NCBI GenBank assembly: GCA_029204225.1
Contig: CM055095.1
Span: 47,010,510 to 47,074,509, forward strand
Direction of reading: 5' to 3'
DNA: 64,000 bases
Origin: Diphasiastrum complanatum
Lineage: Eukaryota; Streptophyta; Lycopodiopsida; Lycopodiales; Lycopodiaceae
Part shown: positions 55,818 to 64,000 of the stretch, piece after piece
How positions within the stretch are numbered: position 1 is the first letter of the stretch
Layout of the letters: every line of letters begins with the position of its first letter
Notes under the pieces: model-generated
What the model was told of the DNA's origin: nothing
What the model saw: only the letters and a program-made list of their open reading frames with translations
Databases searched by the model: none
Program-made: the position numbers and the translations under genes

Positions 55818-56487
55818 TGTGAAAAATAGAAAAAGTTATCTATGTTGAGTAAGGGGCTATATTGACTTTTTGTGTCATTACACATGCTAATAGGTTATTA
55901 GGCCAATTTTGGCATTAGAGGCAATTTGAGGAAGTACACATGTAAACTCATGATTAGGCTAAAAGTAGAGTGTGTGTGGCTCGAGCTAGGTTAGGCTTGT
56001 TACGTTTGTCATGATGAGGTTGGATGTGTGACACTTCCCTATGTGTTGGCATGAGAGCTAGTAACCAATCAAAAGCTAGAAATCCACCAAATTGGTCCAA
56101 TCAAGTTTGAGGGCTCATAAGTCACTCAACCAATCAAATTAGGAGAATGAAAAGAAGGGTGCAATCATGTTTCACTCCCCTTCACCTCAAGTTGCTACTT
56201 ATATGTGTCTTAAATAAATTCTACTGAGTTTTTTTTGGAGTTAGTGAGAGTTTCTACATTTTGAGCTATTTTGGCTTTCCGATCTCTACCCAAGCTATTT
56301 TTTCATCCACAAGTCTCCACACGTGTGAATGTACTTTTATGGTTGATATATGCATGTTACATTGTGCTCTTGTCTTAGATTTGTGAGATAGATCTTGGAT
56401 TTCAATCTATGTTTGATCTTTGTGCAATCACCAAGTCTTAAAGGATCATAATCACACTTTTGGACACTCCCACACGTGTGAAATTCA
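55818..56487 (+). repeat. Copia-10 3' LTR
   Basis: It starts TGTGAAAAATAG and ends CACACGTGTGAAATTCA. It matches the 5' LTR with small deletions. Confidence 0.9.
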
Positions 56488-57424
56488 ACTATACGCAATC
56501 AATCAAAGCATCTCTGCACACAGATCTGACATCTCTCAATCGTTTCAAATCGTTACTAGATCCTTTTTCACTGTGTAACACCTGAACTCAAAAACTCCAA
56601 CCTCACGCTTAAGCTACCTATTCTCCAGAAAAACAGGAATTCAAAGGACATTTGAGGAAGCACGTCAAGCTTTCCAAGTAAAGCATGGGGCGAGAAAGAG
56701 ACAAAGAGTATATGTTAACACGTGCATGTTGTGCATATGTATTTTTATATTGGTTGTTGACACTGTGCAGTAGAAGAAGGAGAAGGTTGTTAGTGAACTC
56801 AAGGACTTCCGAGTTGCAGCTTCACTGTTAGCCAGCTGCTAGGTTCTAGCTGATTTATATTCTAGGGCCCTTTCAAATCTCTTTAAGCAAAAAACTCTAG
56901 ATACGCTCAACTTTCTTCAGTCAAATAACAAATTTTGGATACATTTTACTTTATTCATTCTAATAAGAAATTTTTTATTAAACTGCTCGAAGAACCGCAA
57001 ACGGTGTCTTCACAGACCCAACAACGAAGATAAAATAGTGTACATGATGTACATGTACATGGGAAAAGATGATGACGAGAAAACTAATCAAAGCTTAGCT
57101 GAAAAAAAAAAAGATAAATATCACATGCATAGACTCTGTCTAAACATTTGATTGAGTCAAAGACATCGATACTTGCCAATGGTATGTGAAACCTCAAATA
57201 GAAGAGTAGCGTCACTTTTGCTGCTCTAGAATTTCCTCGTAGCTTAACCAGAAATTGCTATATAACAGAGTAACTTAGCCTGCCAAAAAGGGCTAAAGTA
57301 ATTCTTAGCCTACATTTTGCCCGCGGTCAAGTATTTTATCTTGTGCAATCTGTATCGAACATAGTACCAATTAATTTTGGACTTTGGCAAAACAATTGGA
57401 CTTTTTTTAGGATTTAGCCCAACG
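56488..57424. other. No recognised gene
   Basis: This is AT-rich sequence without domains, LTR ends or long ORFs. Confidence 0.5.
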
Positions 57425-57459
<35 letters not shown>

Positions 57460-57486
57460 TCTCTCACACACACACACACACACACA
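57425..57486 (+). repeat. Compound microsatellite C33-(TC)n-(CA)n
   Basis: Thirty-three C are followed by about four TC units and about eleven CA units. The ORFs read through it are low-complexity artefacts. The C-run length may be inexact. Confidence 0.9.
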
Positions 57487-58334
57487 TGGGATAGAACATG
57501 GAAATGAAATTTGGTTCCACATTGACCACATATTTAAATGCACTCATTTTAATATTTTAATTCTAATTTTAAATTCTTATATATAAATTTAGTGTATCGC
57601 TTATAAATTCACCTAGCATTCACTACCTACAATTATGACATCTCAAGAGACATATAACATTGGGATCTTCAAATTTAGTTGCGTAGACAAAGGTTCATGA
57701 AACGAGAGAAAGAAACTAATTTAAGATGTTACTGTAACAATCAATGTTGCAATATCATCCAAATTCTTATACTAGCATCCAAATTCAGCTAGTCTAGCAC
57801 TACTAGAAGAAACATCATTTCGTATGAGCATCATGATCATTTTAAATTTGCATAGTTAGAAAACACAAAACTGCAATTAAGACACATGACCAAAATTGCA
57901 AAATAATTTTTTTATTGAAAAGTATGTGCATATGTACATGGGCAGGGATTGCTTTCTAATTGTTGAATGACTATTACAAAATGTGCACCTCTTTGGTGCA
58001 ATTTTAGAGCTTGAACCAAAATGTACGATCATATTGCACATTGTGCATTTTCCAAGACCAAAGAGTAGAATATACACAAGTTTAACCGTTTAGACTAAAT
58101 TATTCTATTCTAAAGGTTGCAAATTTAAGCAGCTATTTGGAACCCTTAGAATCTCTAAAAGTTGTTAAACTTTCCACATTACAACTTCCTCATGGTCTTA
58201 CAATACACATGCCATGGAATAGAATCAACTTGCCATGGGGTGATATGCCCTCAGCCTAGCAAATAAAAAACCAAGTTTTTACAAAATTGTCAGGATAGAA
58301 CTGCAACTGAAAAATTTACAACTTAAACCTAGTA
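57487..58334. other. No recognised gene
   Basis: It is AT-rich with only short ORFs. No repeat boundary is seen. Confidence 0.5.
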
Positions 58335-58990
58335 CTCATCAACATCAGCTGCACATGCATTAACCAATTTGTACAAATACTCCTTGATGTGTGCTCGAGA
58401 GATTTATGGAATAAATATTGATCTTTTAACATCATACCCATGTTTTTATACCATCTTTTTTGCCTTGGTTTTCCATGCATAAATCACAGCATCAATATCT
58501 ACATCTTCTACACCGTCATTGTTTGGAACCCAGTCTTTTGAAAGACGGTCTTTGTACAATTCTTTGGATTGTTTCCATGTCTCCGAGTGGATTTAGGTTC
58601 ATACCATAATGCTTTGACTGAAGTGACCATACCATCAACATCGGTCCCTATTCCGACAACCTTTGCCATCCAAAATGGAGCTCCCGTTGCAACATCTTCA
58701 TCTGGAGGTCGCATTGCAACTAATTTGTTCAGTGCAACCACTCTACTAGGTATAAATTCCGATAATGGTGCATCTCCTTTCCGTCCGCAATAACGACGAG
58801 ATAAGAGTTCTATTGTATCCATTTTGACTTCCATGTTCACATTAGAAGGCGTGTCTCTTGAAGGTTGAAAAGCAATCGTAAAAGATTGTGGCCAAAAAGT
58901 TGTTTGGTTGTATGTTGATAGTGGCAAATTCTTTTGTTTTGTGAGGTGCTTTTGATTAAGACAAATGTAGCTTGGTGTTGTTTTTCTCTT
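58335..58990 (-). pseudogene. Unrecognised repeat-type protein, frameshifted
   Basis: The open stretch 58927-58508 (PLSTYNQTTFWPQSFTIAFQ) extends upstream in frame to about 58990 without an ATG. It has a region (VALNKLVAMRPPDEDVATGA, PFWMAKVVGIG, VKALWYEPKS) that resembles a small beta-barrel chromatin-reader type fold (BAH/SH3-like). This is my inference from the pattern. A frameshift near 58530 moves the C-terminus to another frame (DGVEDVDIDAVIYAWKTKAK, then HIKEYLYKLVNACAADVDEY) with two stops. The protein type is unknown to me, possibly transposon-associated. Confidence 0.4.
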
Positions 58991-59168
58991 AAGCTTGGAT
59001 TAAGCTTGCAAATAGTAGGCTTGGATTGAGCTTACAAACAATAAGATTGAATGAATAGAAGTAAATGTCTTTTATTTGCATTGGATGTAACAATTGAAGC
59101 ATCTCTATCATTCTAATTTGAGCACTTGTTGTTGTATTTGCATAATAGGAAAACACACAAGCAACCCA

Positions 59169-59926
59169 ATGGATCAAACCAATGAAAATCCAACATTTGA
59201 TCTATCAAACCCATCCAATGTGGCACAAGCTCTTGAACTTTTATACCAACAAATTCAAGCCACTAATAAGAAGCTTCTTGAAACTAATCAAAGAAACCAA
59301 GACTTAGAGTCTAGGTTAGCCAATCAGAAGAAGCATGTAGTTTCACCTCCTATAAAAGTGTTTAAGGAGGAGAAGAAAGATAGGAACTTACAAGTGGTAA
59401 GTTCTTGGCTAAATGTTTGAAACAAATACTTTGCCATGAACCAATCCCCTGAATCTGAGAAGTTATCCACTATCACCATGTTCCTTGAAGGAAGAGCCTT
59501 AGTTTGGTGGGATGACTTAGTTGCAAAGGGCAATCAACCTTGTACATGGGATGATTTTTGCAAGCTTTTTAGGTATTATTTTCTATCACTTTTAGATGAC
59601 TATGAACACTTCCAAAATTTGAGTCATCTAACCATGAATAAAGGTTTGGAACAATTTATTCAAGATTTTCATGAGTACTTGAATCCACTTTATAGTGATA
59701 TTCCGCCTAAGGTACAAATGTTAATGTTTATTGATGGGTTACCAAAAGTTTATCAAGTGGATTGTAAAAATGACAGCAAATAAGGATCCTAAAACACTTG
59801 AAATGATGAGGGAAACAATAGATTATGATTTCATAAGATTAGCACAAGTTGAATTATCAAAATCCATAAAAAATCTATGCTTGAACCTCACTAAATGGCC
59901 CAAATCCTTGAAGAAGGCTTCAAACG
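59169..59926 (+). pseudogene. Gypsy-4 gag, interrupted by Copia-11
   Basis: It starts at 59169 (MDQTNENPTFDLSNPSNVAQ). After a stop at 59418 it continues with the capsid region (TMFLEGRALVWWDDLVAKGN, LEQFIQDFHEYLNPLYSDIP, IDGLPKVYQVDCKNDS). A frame change near 59780 leads to the last segment, whose stop codon TGA comes from the LTR of Copia-11. The gag type is gypsy. No pol follows. Confidence 0.78.
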
Positions 59927-60445
59927 TGTGAAAGTACGGCCTCCCACAGTCTGAGTATTGTACACCAGACCTACATTCAATCCTATAATCATTAGTAATC
60001 ACAAGTACTCAAACAATTATAAACATAGAGAGCAATTACACCATTATGAGAGAAAAAGCATGAAATTGCTTGATTGATTTTGGTGAGATATCATCACCTA
60101 TATATACATGATCCATCATAGTTTTGGACAGGTATGAGTAGCCCTAAACCTATCCCTAATGCTAATTTTGGTGGATCTTTCATCCCTACCAGGTTAGGGT
60201 TGGAATCTTGGAGATCCCTCAACAATGCAAAAATTACCAAAAATAGCTCCTATTTTTTCTCCCTTGTATCTAAGCATAATTTGGACTCATTCCAAAGGTT
60301 CTAATACTTAGGTCTACTTGAGAACATCCTTATGAATGGAATCCTATGCTATTTGGCACGTGTGACAAGCCACATCATGACCATCTAACTATTTACAAGT
60401 CATATGACCAAAACTAGTCAAGCTAGAATTGTAAATTTTTAACAC
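59927..60445 (-). repeat. Copia-11 3' LTR
   Basis: It starts TGTGAAAGTACGG and ends AATTTTTAACA on the plus strand, followed by the pyrimidine run CTCCTCCTCAC (polypurine tract on the minus strand, 60446-60456). Its length is 519 bp. There is no second copy in the window to confirm the ends. Confidence 0.8.
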
Positions 60446-60456
60446 TCCTCCTCACT

Positions 60457-60719
60457 ATCTAGCTTGGTTCAATCATTGCTTTACTAATCACTCCAAGTGA
60501 TGATCTGAACATCATAAAAGGTGTATTTTGAAGTGGTTTAGTAAGTAGATCAGCTACACATTCATTGCTTGGAACATGCTCCAAAGCAATCTCCTTGGCT
60601 TGCACCATTTCTCTCACAAAGTGATGGCATATCTCAATGTGCTTAGATCTTGCATGGAAGATTGGGTTAGATGCAAGGTGTTGGGCTGATATATTGTCAT
60701 TGTAGATGATTGGTGCCTC
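60457..60719 (-). pseudogene. Copia-11 RNase H C-terminus
   Basis: It follows a stop at 60720 in the same frame: NPIFHARSKHIEICHHFVRE, KEIALEHVPSNECVADLLTK. It ends near 60465 before the polypurine tract. Only that one stop separates it from RT. Confidence 0.85.
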
Positions 60720-61905
60720 CTATGAATCCATGATCTTTAGTTCCACCAATAATCTCTTGATCCAAAGTACCTCCTTTGTAGTGGTTGTCAAATCTTTGTA
60801 CTCGGCCTCGGTTGAAGATAGAGATATAGTTTCTTGCTTTTTTGAAAGCCATGAGACCACACCTTCTCCTATGAAAGTTGAATAGGCACTTGTTGATTTC
60901 CTATCCCTCTTGTCCCCTGCAAAATCTGAATCACTAAATGCATGAAGGTTAATCACATCTCCTCCATATAGAATCCCAAAATCTAATGTACCCGAGATGT
61001 ATCTTAGAATCCTCTTAGTCTTTTTCCAATGGATATTCAATGGCTTTTGCATGGATTGGCTCAACCTACATACACTAAAGCTAAGATCTGGTCTAGTTAT
61101 AGTGATCCACATTAAGGAACCTATAAGTTGCCTAAACAAAGTGATGTCCATGAAGGATCTTTCATCATCTTCATTTGGCACTTTTACATCTTGCTCCACT
61201 GGTGTGTCAACACTTTTGCATACTTCCATCTTAAACTTCTTCAAAAGACTTTGAGCATAGTTTACTTGACTTATAAAGATAAAATCAGACCCTCTAAGTA
61301 CTTCTATGCCTAAGATGAAGTGAAGACAGCCTAGATCTACCATCTTGAATTCTAAGGATAGATCTATCTTGATTTTTTCAATACCATCAACACTATTTCC
61401 ACTAATGATGATGTCATCTACATAAATGAGTAAAAGTACAATACCAACATCATCAAACTTAATGTAAAGAGTGGGATCATATTCACTTTGAACAAAAGAA
61501 AGTGAAATAAAATAGCAATGTAGTCTTGAATTCCAAGATCTCGAGGCTTGCTTCAAGCCATAGATGCTTCTTTGGAGATGGCATACTTTGTTCTCCATTC
61601 CATGCTTGATGAACCCTTGTGGCTGCTCCATATAGATATCCTCTTCCAAAAAACCATTCAAGAAAGCATTAGAGACATCCATTTGACATAGAATCCATCC
61701 AAAATGTGATGCAAGTGCAATGATTAGCCTTATTGTGACCATCTTGGCCACGGGTGCAAAAGTTTGCTCATAGTCTATCCCTCTCTCTTGAGCATAACCT
61801 TTTGCAACTAATCTTGCTTTATGTTTTTAACACTCCCATTTGCATTCAACTTAAGCTTGAAGACCCACTTGCATCCTATTACATTCCTTTGAGGTCCATA
61901 AAGCA
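60720..61905 (-). pseudogene. Copia-11 reverse transcriptase and RNase H
   Basis: A 343-codon open stretch from 61751 has [35 protein letters not shown], the catalytic LLIYVDDIIISGN, FILGIEVLRG, RLIGSLMW-type region (RQLIGSLMWITITRPDLSF), FSDSDFAGDKRDRKSTSAYS and SLSSTEAEYKDL. Catalytic residues for both activities are present. The RT N-terminus ([20 protein letters not shown]) at 61895-61835 is in another frame because of a shift near 61825. Confidence 0.9.
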
Positions 61906-62390
61906 AAAGTAGATATCTTGCTCTTCTCAGCCAACATGACAACATTAGTATCCACAAATGCATCCAACTTATAAAATTTGCCAAGTCTAGTGCCCTTAGC
62001 CACTATCTTACCCTTCTTCTTGATGAAACATTCATTTGAAGCAAAGTCAACATTGAAAACATTGTTTACCATTTGGCCAACACTTAGTAGAATCTTTGTT
62101 ATTGTAGGAATGTACAAAACACCTTCTATGTTGATCTTTTTGGAAGATCCTAAGCAAAGGGGAATGCTACCAACTTCTTCAATCTTACAAGCTTCATCAT
62201 TTGCTGTATAGATAGACTTTATAGGTCCATCATAAGATAAGAGAGAAGAGAAAAACTCCCTTTTACTAGTCATGTGTGAACTAGCACCCGAGTCAATCCA
62301 CCAAGGATCTTCTCCTTTGAAGCTTGTTGAAGAAAATATGGACATCATGAGAGAGTCCTCATGTGAACTCTCCTCCTCCTCCTCTTTGCT
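61906..62390 (-). pseudogene. Copia-11 protease
   Basis: The protease is intact: DPWWIDSGASSHMTSKREFF, INIEGVLYIPTITKILLSVG, KGTRLGKFYKLD. It is open in one frame with the gag knuckle. After AEKSKIST the sequence jumps to the RT N-terminus near 61905, skipping the whole integrase. Confidence 0.87.
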
Positions 62391-63208
62391 CATGTTGGCT
62401 TGGCTTTGATCTTGCTTCCTCTTGAAGCATTCCGAGGCATAATGCCCCATCTTGCTACAATAGTAGCACTTCACCTTTGATTGTCCTTCTTGACTTTGGT
62501 GGTTGATGGAGATGCCTTTGAGGGTCCTTCTTGATCCTCAAGCTTTGTAGACTCCTTGAATGTTGATACTTTGCCTTTGGACTTGCCTTTGCCTTTGGTG
62601 AAGAGAGCTTGGTCATCTCCACCTTGGATGGAAAGCCTATCCATCCTCTCTTGCATTTGGCTCCTTCTTGATTCCTCGGCCATGAGTGTGCCTTGGAGTT
62701 CTTCAAGTATGGGTAGCTTACCCATAATTGCATATCCCTGAACCAAATTGTCAAATTCAAAGCTTAGTCTATTCAATATCAGTTGAACAAACTCTTCATC
62801 CTTGATAGGATCACCTACAAAGGCTAGCTCTTTGTTCAATTCCTTTACTCTTAGGACAAAAGTATGTGCACTCTCTCCTTTCTTTTGATAGCTTCTATAG
62901 ATTTGATTCTTCAAAGCTAACATTCTAGTTTGGTTCTTGGATTCATAGACCTTTTGCAAAGTCTCCCAAGCATCTTGAGCTGAAGTGCAATCTCCTACCT
63001 CTCTTAAGAGTTCATTTGCAACATTCATTTTTATGCAATGTAGTGCAACATTGCACCTCTTGATGTATTTGGCTTTTTCTTGAGGATGAATAGGTTCACC
63101 CTCCTTACCATTTACAATTTCCATCAGATCTTGCATTATCATGATGGATTCCATTCTAACTTTCCATTTGAAATAGTTAGTTTTGTTGAGCCTTTCATTA
63201 GTATCCAA
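62391..63208 (-). pseudogene. Copia-11 gag
   Basis: The start at 63208 (MDTNERLNKTNYFKWKVRME) opens 245 codons through SAQDAWETLQKVYESKNQTR and LVQGYAIMGKLPILEELQGT to a lysine-rich C-terminus ending at 62471. The zinc knuckle CYYCSKMGHYASEC follows at 62469-62425 in an overlapping frame, so a single shift near 62475 separates gag from the protease segment. Confidence 0.87.
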
Positions 63209-64000
63209 AAGATATGCATTTATAGATGCTATCTAGTCTCCTAATCAAGGACTTGACACAAATGAAGGTTACTTCTATTGATTTGATTGAAGGTCTACCT
63301 TATCCCACTTCTTAGGGACCTGAAAAGATCAGTAATAGACTTCCTATAAAGATCTAAGAATGATCTCTAACAAAATCAAATCATAGAATACTAGAAACAA
63401 TGCACTTGCTTGATTGAAGTAGATAATACTAGTAGAATTGCCCCTCTTTCTATAAAGAACATTAAAGCTTCCAAATGATCTGATCAAGAGTGAATTTCAG
63501 AAACCTAATATACTTCCAAAATCACTTGTAAAAGATCTAAATGGAACTTAATGAGGATGCAACACAATCTACTATCCAATCACAAGCAAAAAATGATCAA
63601 AATTGATGAAAAATTGATCTAATTTGGTGCATAAGTCAAGCAATGGTTGGACTGAATCTAAATCACTTTAGGAGGTGCCTACTACACCTTAGAACAGCCT
63701 TGAAGAGTCCCCAAAACTTCCCTCTCCTTGAATGCTAGAAAGCCTCCTCTATGAAATCACCTCCAAAACTCGCTTAGAAATCAATGCTTGGAGCAAGCAA
63801 AACTTGCTATCTTGGTAATGTGAATTGAATTCAACTTTGCCTCTGGTTTTAGACACCTAAACACCTGCAAATGAAGTCACACAACACCAATCTCCAATGT
63901 ATTTGACTCACTTTGAGTTCTAGAATCAATACTAGATGCTAAGATCCAATCTACACAAGATTTAGATCAAAAATTGTGATCAAATTGAATAAAAACCAAG
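63209..64000 (-). other. Copia-11 leader (5' untranslated region)
   Basis: It is non-coding, AT-rich, with no primer site (GCTCTGATACCA) up to the window end. Confidence 0.6.

Larger units (their letters stand above)
53958..56487 (+). mobile_element. Copia-10, short two-LTR gag-only derivative
   Basis: LTRs of 690 bp (53958-54647) and 670 bp (55818-56487) flank only 1170 bp: leader, the first 87 or so codons of gag, then unrecognised sequence and a polypurine tract. Protease, integrase and RT are all absent. The flanks (CATAC left, ACTAT right) do not form a clear target duplication. The same family as Copia-5. It could only move with proteins from another copy. Confidence 0.9.
59927..64000 (-). 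mobile_element. Copia-11, integrase-deleted copia, runs off the right edge
   Basis: The 3' LTR, RNase H, RT, protease, gag and leader are present on the minus strand. The integrase is absent. The 5' LTR and primer site must lie beyond 64000. It is inserted in the Gypsy-4 gag. Copia-2 belongs to the same family. Confidence 0.9.

Noticed and set aside
57310-57586. ORFs with poly-Gly or poly-Pro plus His-Thr repeats
   Set aside because: They translate the C33-(TC)n-(CA)n microsatellite and are not genes.
1-64000. CRISPR-like arrays or bacterial operons
   Set aside because: The direct repeats are degenerate or LTR-based without regular spacers, and gene structure with introns and retroelements is plant nuclear.

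Overview
The window is plant nuclear DNA, AT-rich and dominated by retrotransposons. A five-exon pectin methylesterase gene with GT-AG introns, Ty1/copia elements primed by initiator tRNA-Met, and a Ty3/gypsy element whose primer site matches the 3' end of plant tRNA-Asp over 19 nt all point to a land plant. The genome is probably large and repeat-rich. The sequence alone does not say whether it is a fern, lycophyte, bryophyte, gymnosperm or angiosperm. I saw no bacterial, organellar, tRNA or rRNA gene.

Layout. 1-2.45 kb holds LTR-like remnants and unrecognised DNA. 2.45-6.68 kb is a decayed copia (Copia-1, minus). 6.7-7.55 kb has an inverted-repeat element and a short tandem array. 7.74-9.15 kb is a copia integrase/RT fragment (Copia-2, plus). 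9.22-26.15 kb is a nest: Copia-4 (minus, 6.2 kb when whole) carries Gypsy-1 (minus, 10.7 kb, target duplication TCCTC) inside its polypurine tract, and Gypsy-1 carries a 613-bp LTR of a third family. Copia-4 itself appears to sit in Copia-3, whose 5' half runs to 28.65 kb. 30.4-34.2 kb is a decayed gypsy (Gypsy-2) fused to a copia gag/protease (Copia-5). 34.2-44.5 kb holds copia fragments and Copia-9, which has about 1.2 kb of non-retroviral internal sequence and sits within an ACATCCRAC repeat array. 44.8-47.7 kb has a gypsy gag remnant, several tandem repeats and a GC-rich inverted repeat.

The one clearly functional host gene is the pectin methylesterase at 48,993-51,594 (plus), inside a roughly 6-kb stretch without recognisable retroelements. 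A possible small spliced transcript lies about 0.9 kb upstream. Beyond it are an unrecognised 137-codon ORF, a small gag-only copia derivative with two LTRs (Copia-10), poly-C and CA microsatellites, a broken unrecognised repeat protein, a gypsy gag (Gypsy-4), and a copia without integrase (Copia-11) inserted in that gag and running off the right edge.

No complete gag-pol reading frame survives in any element, so all depend on others or are dead. The most unusual item is the extra sense-strand coding region of Gypsy-1 between integrase and the 3' LTR. It contains a 412-codon coiled-coil ORF, the longest open frame in the window, and its open segments continue through the polypurine tract into the LTR.
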